The notes beneath the pieces are model-generated. The model was given only the letters and a program-made list of their open reading frames with translations. It searched no databases and had not been told where the DNA came from. The translations under genes were made by a program, and so were the position numbers. From Amycolatopsis mediterranei (lineage in GTDB: Bacteria; Actinomycetota; Actinomycetes; Mycobacteriales; Pseudonocardiaceae), in the NCBI RefSeq assembly GCF_026017845.1, contig NZ_CP100416.1:1568228-1632227 (forward strand): 64,000 nt of DNA, given 5' to 3'. Of the stretch, positions 26,653 through 34,769 are shown piece after piece; the first letter of the stretch is position 1, and every line of letters begins with the position of its first letter.

Positions 26653-27315
26653 TCAGCCGAAGTTCACGTCACTGCACCACATGTACGTCTGGTCCTGGTG
26701 CGAAGCCTGCCAGATCGTGAAGACGACGTGGTGTCCGCGGTAACCACCGTTGGTCTGGACGGTGAAGGTGATGTCCTTCGCCGGGGCGTAGCGGCCGGTC
26801 TGCGTGACCTGGTCGAGGTTGCCCCAGCCGAGGGGCTGGGTGGTGGGGTCGTAGCCGTTCTTGCTGACGTAGACCCGGATGAAGTCGGCGCCGTGGCTGG
26901 CCTGGTCGTAGAGGTGCATCGAGAAGGTGCTGCCGATGCTGGTGGTGCGCCACGGGCCGGGGGTGTTGAGGGAGTTGTTGCGCGCCAAGCCGTTGCTGCA
27001 CAGCTGCCCGTCCGGCGTCACGCCCTGGAAGTTGCCGTGCAGCCCGTCCCGCAGGGCGCTCATCCAGTTCCACATGGTGTCGGCGTTGGCCTGGAAAGCC
27101 GCCCAGCACATGGGATCCTGCTGCTGCATGGCGGGGTTCGTGTGCTGGCTGCCCCAGTCCTTCCAGCACTGGTAGGCCCGGGTGGCGGGATCGACGATGG
27201 TCCCGTGCGCCGAAGCGGCGGGCACCCCGACGAACAAACCGGCCAGCCCGGCGATGACCAGGGCGAGCAGGCCTCGCCGTCCGGTGCCGGACCCGGAGAA
27301 GTTGCGCCTACGCAT
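26653..27315 (-). CDS. Secreted lytic polysaccharide monooxygenase, AA10
   Basis: A 220-residue copper enzyme that oxidatively cleaves crystalline cellulose or chitin. The signal peptide (RRRNFSGSGTGRRG plus a hydrophobic core) ends at ASA, leaving the obligatory N-terminal histidine of the mature protein in HGTIVDPATRAYQCW. The second copper histidine is probably in YDQASHGADF. The end TYMWCSDVNFG matches the conserved AA10 terminus. There is no cellulose-binding module. A perfect TGGGAGCGCTCCCA operator lies 45 bp upstream, so cello-oligosaccharides probably induce it through a CebR/CelR-type LacI repressor. Four cysteines suggest two disulfides. Confidence 0.95.
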   Translation of the reverse strand: MRRRNFSGSGTGRRGLLALVIAGLAGLFVGVPAASAHGTIVDPATRAYQCWKDWGSQHTNPAMQQQDPMCWAAFQANADTMWNWMSALRDGLHGNFQGVTPDGQLCSNGLARNNSLNTPGPWRTTSIGSTFSMHLYDQASHGADFIRVYVSKNGYDPTTQPLGWGNLDQVTQTGRYAPAKDITFTVQTNGGYRGHHVVFTIWQASHQDQTYMWCSDVNFG

Positions 27316-27359
27316 GGATGAGCCTCCATTCTCGGATGATCGAGCGGTGGTGGTTCATG

Positions 27360-27373
27360 TGGGAGCGCTCCCA
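27360..27373. promoter_or_regulatory. CebR/CelR-type operator
   Basis: TGGGAGCGCTCCCA is a perfect 14-bp palindrome identical to the known consensus for the cellulose-utilisation repressors CelR and CebR. It lies 45 bp before the LPMO start and about 214 bp before the divergent membrane-protein gene. Confidence 0.9.
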
Positions 27374-27573
27374 GGGTGGCAGCAGCTTATCCCCGATCCG
27401 GACAAACTTCAACCAAACGCCGGACCGGAATCGTGGTTATTCCCCACCGTTTCCGCTTTCGAAAAGAACGGATTTCCGGCCGAAACTTTCGGAGTCCGTT
27501 CGCCGGCGACCCTGAGCCGAAGCCGGGGGTACGCCCGGGGGTTTCCCCGATTGTCCGCGGCAGCGCACGCGAA

Positions 27574-27579
27574 GAGACT
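27574..27579 (+). promoter_or_regulatory. Possible -10 box of leaderless membrane-protein gene
   Basis: GAGACT lies 7 nt before the ATG at 27587. The match is weak, but the position repeats the leaderless geometry seen elsewhere. Confidence 0.25.
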
Positions 27580-27586
27580 CTGCCGC

Positions 27587-28207
27587 ATGCGTTCTTCCGC
27601 TTTCGCGTTCCTCGCCGCCCCGCTCTGCCTGGGCCTCTACGGTGTCATCAGGATCTTGGACGGCTTGGACGGCAGCCGCGGCCCGGGGCTCGCCTGGACC
27701 GCCGGTCACTTGGTCTTCCTCGTGGGGCTGGGGTTCTTCGCCCACGCCTTCCGGACCATGTGGACGATCGCCGGCCGTGGCCGCCTCGCCACCGCCGGGT
27801 TCCTCGCCGGGCTCGCCGGCGAGCTGGCCGTCGGCGTCCAGTTCGGCATCGACCTCGTGGTCGGGTTCGGATCCGCCGACCGCGCCGGGATGGACGCGTC
27901 CTTCGCCCGGATCCAGGACGTGCCGGGAGTCGACGCGGCGTTCTACAGCTACGGGCCGCTGCTGTTCTTCGCCGGCCAGCTCGTCCTGGTCACGCTCCTC
28001 GCCCTCCGGCGGAGGGTGAAGCCGTGGGCGCCGGTGCTGGTCCTCGCCGAGATCGTCCTGCCCCTGCTCGACAAGGACTTCATCCCGCTGGGCGCCGCGC
28101 TCCTGCTCGTCGCCTTCGCCCCGCTCCTCCGCGGCGCCGTACCACAGTCCACTTCGGACCCGGTCGGCTCCGGCCGTCAGGGCCGGGGTGACGTCGGTTC
28201 CCGGTAG
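27587..28207 (+). CDS. Hypothetical integral membrane protein (about 6 helices)
   Basis: A 206-residue protein with helices near residues 4-24, 35-55, 65-90, 120-142 and 148-180 (the last probably two). They are separated by short charged loops such as RGRLATAG and LDKDF. The C-terminal tail is polar. I do not recognise the family. The protein is divergent from the LPMO gene. An upstream in-frame extension to 27182 would cross the CebR operator, so the ATG at 27587 is preferred. Confidence 0.7.
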   Translation: MRSSAFAFLAAPLCLGLYGVIRILDGLDGSRGPGLAWTAGHLVFLVGLGFFAHAFRTMWTIAGRGRLATAGFLAGLAGELAVGVQFGIDLVVGFGSADRAGMDASFARIQDVPGVDAAFYSYGPLLFFAGQLVLVTLLALRRRVKPWAPVLVLAEIVLPLLDKDFIPLGAALLLVAFAPLLRGAVPQSTSDPVGSGRQGRGDVGSR

Positions 28208-28247
28208 CCGCTCGCCTGCACCTCGAACAGCCGGCGCCGTGCGCGTC

Positions 28248-28283
28248 GGCGCGGGAACCCCTCCGCCGAGGGGCTCCCGCGCC
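28248..28283. terminator. Bidirectional terminator between convergent genes
   Basis: GGCGCGGGAACCCCTC (28248-28263) pairs with GAGGGGCTCCCGCGCC (28268-28283) with one mismatch and a 4-nt loop. It serves the membrane-protein gene and the LLM oxidoreductase gene. Confidence 0.8.
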
Positions 28284-28289
28284 GGGCGG

Positions 28290-29183
28290 TCAGCCCTTGG
28301 CGGTCAGCTCGAGCAGCCGGCCGGTGAGGTCGAGGTGTTCCTCGATGCTGCCGGTCAGGTAGGTGAGGTCCACGAACGTGTGGTCCGGGTTCACCAGCTC
28401 GACGATCCGGGTGACCGACTCGGCGATGGTCTCCGCGTCCGTGCCGGGGTCGGGGTTCACCCGCAGCGCCACCCCCAGCGCCTGCGGGTCGCGGCCGGCC
28501 TGCTCGGCGTCGGCGCGGAGCTTGGCCAGGGTCGAGGTGATCACGTCCGCGGGGAACTGCTCGGGCACCGACCAGACCGGGAGCCAGCCGTCGGCTCGCT
28601 CGGCGACCCGGCGCAGCGACTTCTCGCCGAAGCCGGCCAGGTGGATCGGCGGCTTGCGCACGGGCTTCAGGGCAACGTCGGACTCCGCGATCTTGTAGCC
28701 GACACCCTCGTGGGTCACGGTGTCCTTCGTCCACCACGTCTCGAGCAGGTCGAGCAGGTCGTCGAGCCGCTTGCCGCGCTCGGACATCGGCACGCCGACC
28801 GCGTCGTACTCGTCGGGGGACCAGCCGATGCCCAGCCCCGGGAGCAGCCGGCCGTTGCTCGCGACGTCGAGGCTGGTCAGCAGCCGGGCGAAGTTGGCGG
28901 GCTGGTACTGCGTCGCGTTGATGGTGCTGGAACCGAGCACCGCGGTTTCGGTCACCGCCGCGGCGACGGCCAGCGCGACGAACGGGTCCTGCGCGGTGTG
29001 GAACTCCTCGGGCATGGTGTCGTAGCCCGGGTACGGCACCACCGGCGCGACCGGCGACAGCAGCCGGTCACCCACCCAGAGACTGGCCGCGCCGGCCCGT
29101 TCCGCCTCGCGCGCGTACCGCGCGATCCCGCCCGGCGTGGCCGCCGCCTTGCCGAACACCGGAAGGCTGAAACCCAGTGGCAT
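28290..29183 (-). CDS. LLM-class F420-dependent oxidoreductase
   Basis: A 297-residue luciferase-like TIM-barrel enzyme beginning GFSLPVFGKAAATPGGIARYAREAERAGAAS. Family landmarks include LGSSTINATQYQPANFAR, RLLPGLGIGWSPDEYDAVG, KPPIHLAGFGEKSLRRVAERADGW and DRxxR-like regions. Actinobacterial members use coenzyme F420 rather than FMN. The substrate is unknown. The ATG follows GGGGAGAAGC. No neighbouring gene suggests a pathway. Confidence 0.92.
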   Translation of the reverse strand: MPLGFSLPVFGKAAATPGGIARYAREAERAGAASLWVGDRLLSPVAPVVPYPGYDTMPEEFHTAQDPFVALAVAAAVTETAVLGSSTINATQYQPANFARLLTSLDVASNGRLLPGLGIGWSPDEYDAVGVPMSERGKRLDDLLDLLETWWTKDTVTHEGVGYKIAESDVALKPVRKPPIHLAGFGEKSLRRVAERADGWLPVWSVPEQFPADVITSTLAKLRADAEQAGRDPQALGVALRVNPDPGTDAETIAESVTRIVELVNPDHTFVDLTYLTGSIEEHLDLTGRLLELTAKG

Positions 29184-29415
29184 TGCTTCTCCCCTGAAGA
29201 GTGAACGGACTCGTTCGGTCCTCATGCCACTACTACTCGCATCTAGTTGCTCCTTCAAGCACTTCCGGTCGCCGGCCCAGTTGTCCCCGTGCCGGCGGTG
29301 CGGTTCGCCGAGGCGCTCGAACCGGCCTGGCGCCGGGAAACGGGGTTCCGGCGTCCGGCGGGCCCGCCCGGCACCTGGCAAACTGTTCACCCACGATCGA
29401 GGGGAGCTGACGCCG

Positions 29416-30267
29416 GTGGCCCGTCTTCATGTCGGCTGCGCGATGTGGTCCCACAAGGCGTGGCCCGGGCGGTTCCTGCCGCAGTCGCTGCCGGCGAAGG
29501 AACGGCTGCGGGCCTACGCCGGCTGGTGCAACGCGGTCGAAGGCAACACCACCTTCTACGCGACTCCGGCCCGGGCGACCGTCGAAACCTGGGCGCAGCA
29601 GACCGATCCCGGCTTCCGGTTCGTGGTCAAGCTGCCCAAGGTCGTCACGCACGAGCGCCGGCTCGCCGGGGTCGAAGCCGAGATGCGGGCGTTCCTGGAC
29701 GCGATCGAACCCCTCGGCGAGCGGGCGGTCCTGTGGACCCAGCTGCCCGGTTCGTTCGGCCCCGCGGACGTCGACGCCCTCGGCCGCTTCCTGCGCCGGC
29801 TCCCCGCCGGCAACCGGCGCGCCGTGGAGGTGCGCCACCCCGGGTTCTTCACCGACGCCGGCTCGACGTCGCTGCTGGAGGAGACGCTCGCCGGCGCGCA
29901 CGCCGAGTGGGTGCCGTTCGACACCACGGTCTTCTTCCGGCGCCCGCCGGAGAGCGAGGTCGAACGCGAAACCTGGACCATGAAACCGCGGCTGCCGCGG
30001 CGGACGCGGGCCCTGACCGACCGGCCGGTCGTCCGCTACCTGGGCCGGGACTCGGCCGAGGAGACGATCGAGGGGTGGCGGCCGTGGACGGCGGTGGTCG
30101 CGGGCTGGCTGCGCGAGGGCCGGTCGCCGACGGTGTTCGTGCACACCCCCGACAACAACGACGCTCCGGCACTCGCCCGCCGGTTCCACGACGACGTGCG
30201 CGCGCTGGTGCCCGGACTCGACCCCCTGCCCGAGCCGGCGCCGGTCGAGCCCGCGACCCTGTTCTGA
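29416..30267 (+). CDS. DUF72 domain protein
   Basis: A 283-residue protein of the DUF72 family, a TIM-barrel-like fold of unknown activity. It opens ARLHVGCAMWSHKAWPGRFLP, then EGNTTFYATPARATVETWAQQTDPGFRFVVKLPK and AVEVRHPGFF, all typical of the family. FVHTPDNNDAPALARRFHDDV closes it. The GTG start at 29416 has GAGGGGAG 10 nt upstream. The next gene is convergent with a 14-bp gap. Confidence 0.9.
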   Translation: MARLHVGCAMWSHKAWPGRFLPQSLPAKERLRAYAGWCNAVEGNTTFYATPARATVETWAQQTDPGFRFVVKLPKVVTHERRLAGVEAEMRAFLDAIEPLGERAVLWTQLPGSFGPADVDALGRFLRRLPAGNRRAVEVRHPGFFTDAGSTSLLEETLAGAHAEWVPFDTTVFFRRPPESEVERETWTMKPRLPRRTRALTDRPVVRYLGRDSAEETIEGWRPWTAVVAGWLREGRSPTVFVHTPDNNDAPALARRFHDDVRALVPGLDPLPEPAPVEPATLF

Positions 30268-30281
30268 CGCCCTCGAGCCGG

Positions 30282-31421
30282 TCAGTGCCGGTTGGTCAGG
30301 CGGCCGTAGATCTCCCGGGGCTTCTTGGCCCAGCGCCAGAGCTTGGTGGCGAAGACGGCCTCGAGTTCCGTCCGGTACTCGTCGCGCTCGGCTGCCGTGC
30401 GGGCCAGCTCGGCTCGGAGGTGCCCGAGCTGTTCGTCGAGCAGGCCGGCGTGGTGGGTGGCCGCCTTGGCGGACTCCTGCGCTTCGGCGCGCGCCGCCAG
30501 CGCGGCGGCGAGGTCGTACTCGAGTTCGCCGCCCAAGGAGTCGCGGTGGCGGGCATGGGTGACCGGGACGGTGAAGTCCTTGTCACGCGGGTCGAAGGAC
30601 ACCGCGATGAGGCCGTCGCCGCTGACGGATTCGCCGACCGTGTGCTCGGCGATGACGTGCGCGCCGGCGTCGAGCAGGAGCCGCAGGGCGTTCTGGTGGG
30701 TGAGCGGGTCGCCGGAGATGGTGTAGTGGTGGGTGGAGACGACCAGGAACCGCACCCGCCCGGCCTCGAGGTCGCCGCGGGCGCGGGCGAGCAGGACCGT
30801 CTCGGCCCCCTGGACGTCGGCCAGGACGAGGTCGGCCCGGTCCAGGCCGGTTTCGGCCAGCAGTGAGGCCAGGTCGTACTGGGGGACGTGGTGCACCTGC
30901 CCGTCGCTCTCGGCCTCGAAGGCCAGTGGCTCGCCGGGGGCGTCGCCGAGGGCGCCCCGGACGAACCGGATGCGGTCTTCGCAGTCGTTGAGCGCGGCGT
31001 TGCGGCGGCCGACGTCGATCCAGGCGGGGTCCGGCTCGAGGCCGACGACCCGGCCGGTGGGGATGGTGTGGCAGAACCAGAGGCCGTAGTAGGTCCAGAA
31101 GCTGCCGAACTCGATCATGGCGGGCGCCCCGCCGTCGGCGGCCAGGCGTTCGAGAATCCGGTGGAAGACGATCTCTTCCTGCGGTTCGTGGTGGCCGCGC
31201 AGGGCCCGGATGATCTCGGACATCCAGGCGCCGTAGTACCCGCCCTCCTCGACGAGCAGGCCGTTGTGCATGACCTGCACGCGGCCGCCCTCGTGGTCGC
31301 GGCACGCCCCCGCGTCGGCGACCTTCGGGATGCCGTCGGCGTCGATGCAGGCCACGGTGGCCAGCATCCGGCCGGCCAGCGCCGGATCGCATCCCGTGAC
31401 GTCGGGAACCAGCCGCTCCAC
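30282..31421 (-). CDS. FkbM-family methyltransferase with coiled-coil tail
   Basis: A 379-residue protein. Residues about 80-270 hold an FkbM-type SAM methyltransferase with MIEFGSFWTYYGLWFCHTIPTG, VVGLEPDP, DLVLADVQGAETVLL and RVRFLVVSTHHYTISGD. The C-terminal 80 residues form a charged coiled coil (AARAEAQESAKAATHHAGLLDEQLGHLRAE). They end with KLWRWAKKPREIYG, a tail often seen in sugar-modifying surface-polysaccharide enzymes. It may O-methylate a cell-surface glycan; this is inference. The GTG start has GGAGGT only 3 nt upstream, so an alternative nearby start is possible. Confidence 0.82.
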   Translation of the reverse strand: MERLVPDVTGCDPALAGRMLATVACIDADGIPKVADAGACRDHEGGRVQVMHNGLLVEEGGYYGAWMSEIIRALRGHHEPQEEIVFHRILERLAADGGAPAMIEFGSFWTYYGLWFCHTIPTGRVVGLEPDPAWIDVGRRNAALNDCEDRIRFVRGALGDAPGEPLAFEAESDGQVHHVPQYDLASLLAETGLDRADLVLADVQGAETVLLARARGDLEAGRVRFLVVSTHHYTISGDPLTHQNALRLLLDAGAHVIAEHTVGESVSGDGLIAVSFDPRDKDFTVPVTHARHRDSLGGELEYDLAAALAARAEAQESAKAATHHAGLLDEQLGHLRAELARTAAERDEYRTELEAVFATKLWRWAKKPREIYGRLTNRH

Positions 31422-31547
31422 AGCACCTCCAAGACGGGGGAATCGACGGTGGGAGCGTAGGGCCTCCCGGCCGGCGGCCCGCGTCTGCCCGCCGGGTCCT
31501 CGAGAGATCGGATCGTTACACAACTTCGGGTGGGGGTCGGACGTCTT

Positions 31548-32777
31548 GTGGTCGTGAGAATGATCCGCATCGCCGGACTCGGCCTGGTGGCCCTGCTGCT
31601 GGCGGCATGTAGTGGAGAGACCGGCACCGTGGGGGCTGCGCAACCGGCCGGCGCGATCGGAGCGGCCGGAGCGCCCGGGACGGCGACCGTACCCGGGGTG
31701 CCGGCCGCGACTGTGGCGTTCGGGGGCGGGGACCAGCTGAGCCCCAAGGACCCGATCGTCGTCAAGGCGTCCGGTGGCACGTTGCAGGCGGTCGCGGTGA
31801 CGAACCCGCAGACCGGCAACGCCGTCAAGGGCGAGCTCTCGCCGGACAAGACGACGTGGACCAGCTCGGACCGCCTCCGCTACGCGTCCACCTACCAGGT
31901 GGTCGCCACCGCGGTGAACCAGGCGGGCGCGGCGAGCGAGCAGCGCGGGGAAGTGCACACGGTCAAGCCGGCCGGGGTCGCGACCCCGGCGCTCTTCCAG
32001 TCGGCGTCGGGTGATTTCGGCGTCGGCCTGATCATCGGCCTGAAGTTCGACCACGACATCACCGACAAGGCCACGGTGGAGAAGTCCTTCAAGGTGACGT
32101 CCTCGCCCGCCCAGGAGGGCGGCTGGTACTGGGTCGGCAAGCGCGAGGTGCACTTCCGGCCCAAGGACTACTGGAAGGCCGGCTCGACAGTGAAGCTCGA
32201 GACCACGACCTTCGGCACGCCGATCGGCGGCGGCCTGTACGGCGGCCAGGACGTCTCGGCCACCTACAAGGTGCACGACTCCTGGATCGCCAAGGCGGAC
32301 GGCAAGACGCACCAGATCAAGGCGTTCCACAACGGCCAGCTGGTGCGGACCGCGCCGACCAGCATGGGCAAGACCGCCGACACCCCGCCGCGGGGCGCGA
32401 CCCCGACCTTCAACGGCACGCACACCGTGCTGGGGAAGGAGGACCACAAGATCATGGACTCCTGCACCTACGGCGTGTGCGAAGGCGACCCCGGTTACTA
32501 CAGCGCACCGGAGAACTGGAACGTCCGCATCTCCAACGACGGCGAATACCTGCACGAGAACCTGAAGACGGTCAGTGTGCAGGGCAGCGACAACGTCTCC
32601 AACGGCTGCCTCAACATGAACACCGACAACGCCAAGTGGTTCTTCGACACTTTCAACGTCGGCGACGTGGTCGAGGTCACCAACTCGGGCGGCCCGCAGC
32701 TGGCCATCAACAACGGCCACGGCGACTGGGCCATCAGCTGGGCGGCCTGGCAGGCCGGGAGCGCCCTGCACGGCTGA
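31548..32777 (+). CDS. L,D-transpeptidase lipoprotein with Ig-like domains
   Basis: About 409 residues. The signal ends in the lipobox LLLAAC, so the protein is lipid-anchored outside the membrane. After a low-complexity AG-rich linker come two Ig-like domains (about 70-270) and the YkuD catalytic domain. The catalytic cysteine lies in NVSNGCLNMNTDNAKWFF, with partner histidine in YLHEN. It forms 3-3 peptidoglycan cross-links, like the mycobacterial Ldt enzymes. Starts at 31548, 31554 (GTG) and 31560 (ATG) are all possible; GGGTGGGGG at 31528-31536 favours 31548. It is divergent from the FkbM methyltransferase gene. Confidence 0.9.
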   Translation: MVVRMIRIAGLGLVALLLAACSGETGTVGAAQPAGAIGAAGAPGTATVPGVPAATVAFGGGDQLSPKDPIVVKASGGTLQAVAVTNPQTGNAVKGELSPDKTTWTSSDRLRYASTYQVVATAVNQAGAASEQRGEVHTVKPAGVATPALFQSASGDFGVGLIIGLKFDHDITDKATVEKSFKVTSSPAQEGGWYWVGKREVHFRPKDYWKAGSTVKLETTTFGTPIGGGLYGGQDVSATYKVHDSWIAKADGKTHQIKAFHNGQLVRTAPTSMGKTADTPPRGATPTFNGTHTVLGKEDHKIMDSCTYGVCEGDPGYYSAPENWNVRISNDGEYLHENLKTVSVQGSDNVSNGCLNMNTDNAKWFFDTFNVGDVVEVTNSGGPQLAINNGHGDWAISWAAWQAGSALHG

Positions 32778-33424
32778 GTTCGGCCGGAGTCCGGCTGAAG
32801 GACGCTCTTCGGCGCGGGTGGGTGAAGCTCGGAACGAGCCTCACCCACCCGGACGAGCGTCAGCCGGTTCGGGACGCACGGTGTGCGCACGTGCCGGTGC
32901 CCGCGGGCCGGGAAGGCCGGCGGTGCGGGCGGGAGCAGTTCGCGCAGGACGTAGCCGCACTTCTCCGCCACCCGGCAGGAGGCCGGGTTGTCCTCCGCGT
33001 GCAGCAGGTCGAGCCGGGTCAACCGGACGACGTCCTGCGTGTGCAGCGCCCAGTGCGACGTGGTCTCCAGGGCCCGGGTGGCGATGCCCCGCCCCCGGGC
33101 CTGCGCCGCTGTCCAGTAGCCGGCTTCGGCCACGCCGGCGGTCACCACCTTGATGCCCACGTGGCCGAGGGGCGTCCGGTCGTCGTCCTCGGCCACCACC
33201 GCGAAACCGAACCGGGTCGCGGACTTCCGGCCGGCGGCCTGGGCGTCGAGCCACCGCCGGGCCTCGGCTTCGTCGGCCAGGGCGGTGGTCAGCCGCCGGC
33301 GCAGCACCGGATCGCGATGGGCCGCGACCAGTGCCGGGAGGTCGTCCGGCCGCCACGGGCGCAAGCGCAGGGCGGGCTCGGACCCGGTCCGCGGTACGGT
33401 CAAGGTGATCGTCACGTCGTCCAT
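32498..33424 (-). CDS. GNAT acetyltransferase whose frame runs into the convergent gene
   Basis: The open frame is 308 residues, but only about the first 190 look real. ALRLRPWRPDDLPALVAAHRDP, WLDAQAAGRKSATRFGFAVV and ARGRGIATRALETTSHWAL show a RimJ-type GNAT with its acetyl-CoA loop. After CGYVLRELLPPAPPAFPARGHRHVRT the sequence continues through a strong terminator hairpin and 280 bp antisense to the L,D-transpeptidase gene. The tail composition is typical of antisense reading. A frameshift near 32865-32890 would give a stop at once in another frame. I therefore suspect a lost stop, a sequencing slip or a truncated gene end. Confidence 0.7.
   Translation of the reverse strand: MDDVTITLTVPRTGSEPALRLRPWRPDDLPALVAAHRDPVLRRRLTTALADEAEARRWLDAQAAGRKSATRFGFAVVAEDDDRTPLGHVGIKVVTAGVAEAGYWTAAQARGRGIATRALETTSHWALHTQDVVRLTRLDLLHAEDNPASCRVAEKCGYVLRELLPPAPPAFPARGHRHVRTPCVPNRLTLVRVGEARSELHPPAPKSVLQPDSGRTQPCRALPACQAAQLMAQSPWPLLMASCGPPELVTSTTSPTLKVSKNHLALSVFMLRQPLETLSLPCTLTVFRFSCRYSPSLEMRTFQFSGAL
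32816..32850. terminator. Bidirectional terminator inside the GNAT frame
   Basis: GGGTGGGTGAAGCTCG (32816-32831) pairs with CGAGCCTCACCCACCC (32835-32850) with one mismatch and a 3-nt loop. It follows the L,D-transpeptidase stop by 38 bp and interrupts the convergent GNAT frame. Confidence 0.85.
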
Positions 33425-33478
33425 TTTTGCGCGGCGCGGCTCGCGGGGATCACCATCGACGGTGGGGGAAGTCGCAAA

Positions 33479-34753
33479 TTGCGGGCGAAGGACCACGGCA
33501 GCACCAAGGTGAAACTGGGCGGCCGCTTCCACCGGCTCTTCGCCGCCACGCTCGTTTCGGCCACCGGCACCGGCATGCACGCGGCCGCGCTGCCCCTGCT
33601 GGTCCTGCAGATCACCAGTAGCCCGGTGGCGTTGAGCCTGGTCGTCGTGGCCGTCGAGCTTCCCTGGGTGCTGGTTTCGCTGTACGCCGGTGTCGTGGTC
33701 GATCGACTCGACCGCAGGCGGGTGATGGTGTGGGCGGACGCCGGTCGGTTCGCGGTCCTGGCCGCTCTCGTGGTCCTGATCCTGACTTCGCGGGTGAACC
33801 TGGTGTGGCTGGTGCTCGCGGCCTTCGCCCTCGGCGTGGGGCAGGTCTTCTTCGACCTCGCGGCTCAGTCGGCGGTTCCCGATTTCGTGTCACGAGACCC
33901 TCGGCACCTGTCCACTGCGAACGGGCGGATCGCCGCGGCGGAAAGCAACGGCGAGGACTTCGTGGGGCCGCCGCTGGGCTCCGCGTTGTTCGGGGTGTGG
34001 AACGTCCTGCCGTTCGCGGGCAACGCACTCTCGTTCGCGGCCAGCGGTGTGCTGATCCGGTCGATCCGGGCCGACGGCACGACCGAAGTGCCGTCCGGCA
34101 CCCTACGCAAAAGCGCGCGGCTGGAAATCGTCGAAGGTATCCGGTGGCTGCTCGGAAACCGCACCCTGCGGGCACTGGCCGTGATCACCTGCCTCAGCAA
34201 CGTCGTCGCCTCGGCTCAGTTCGCGATGCTGGCCCTGCTGGCCAAGCAGGTTCTCCGGCTTCCGGACGTCGGTTTCGGCTTGTTGCTGACGGCCACCGCG
34301 GTGGGGGCGACGGCCGGCGGGCTGGCGGCCTCGGCCGTCAGCAAGCGATTCGGCCCGGGTGCGGTGCTGCTCGCGGGCAAAGGCGGCGTGGGGGTGGCCG
34401 TTCTGGGGCTGGGGCTGGTCGCCGATGTGTGGGTTGCGGCGTTCATGATGATGGCCACCGGCGCGCTGACGACCGCGCAGAACGTCGTCGTCAGCACACT
34501 CCGCCAGCAGATCGTGCCCCGCCGCCTCTTGGGCAGGGTGCTCTCGTCGAGCCGGATGGTGGTGATGATCGGGGGCCCGATCGGCGCGGCCCTCAGTGGC
34601 ATCCTCGCCGACGCGTTCGGCGTCCGGATCCCGTACGTGGCCGGAGGGGTTTTCCTGATCCTGCTGACGCTGGTGGCCTATCCCCGGCTGAACAACCGCG
34701 CGCTGGCGAGCGCCACGGAAGCATCGGCCGTGCGGACGGGAGAGCCCGGATAG
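33479..34753 (+). CDS. MFS transporter (MFS_3/EntS-like exporter)
   Basis: About 424 residues with 12 hydrophobic helices. The motif A region is GVVVDRLDRRRVMVWADAGR, the second copy is near SAVSKRFGPGAVLL, and GRIAAAESNGEDFVGPPLGSALFG is typical of the EntS-like macrolide/siderophore exporter group. The substrate is unknown. A TTG start at 33479 with GGGGGAA 8 nt upstream is the best-supported start; a GTG at 33509 without a clear site is the alternative. The gene is divergent from the GNAT gene across 54 bp. Confidence 0.85.
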   Translation: MRAKDHGSTKVKLGGRFHRLFAATLVSATGTGMHAAALPLLVLQITSSPVALSLVVVAVELPWVLVSLYAGVVVDRLDRRRVMVWADAGRFAVLAALVVLILTSRVNLVWLVLAAFALGVGQVFFDLAAQSAVPDFVSRDPRHLSTANGRIAAAESNGEDFVGPPLGSALFGVWNVLPFAGNALSFAASGVLIRSIRADGTTEVPSGTLRKSARLEIVEGIRWLLGNRTLRALAVITCLSNVVASAQFAMLALLAKQVLRLPDVGFGLLLTATAVGATAGGLAASAVSKRFGPGAVLLAGKGGVGVAVLGLGLVADVWVAAFMMMATGALTTAQNVVVSTLRQQIVPRRLLGRVLSSSRMVVMIGGPIGAALSGILADAFGVRIPYVAGGVFLILLTLVAYPRLNNRALASATEASAVRTGEPG

Positions 34754-34769
34754 GCACTCCGGCCGGGGG

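Noticed and set aside
27182..27586. Upstream extension of the membrane-protein gene at 27587
   Set aside because: It would cross the LPMO gene start and the CebR operator; a better start follows at 27587.
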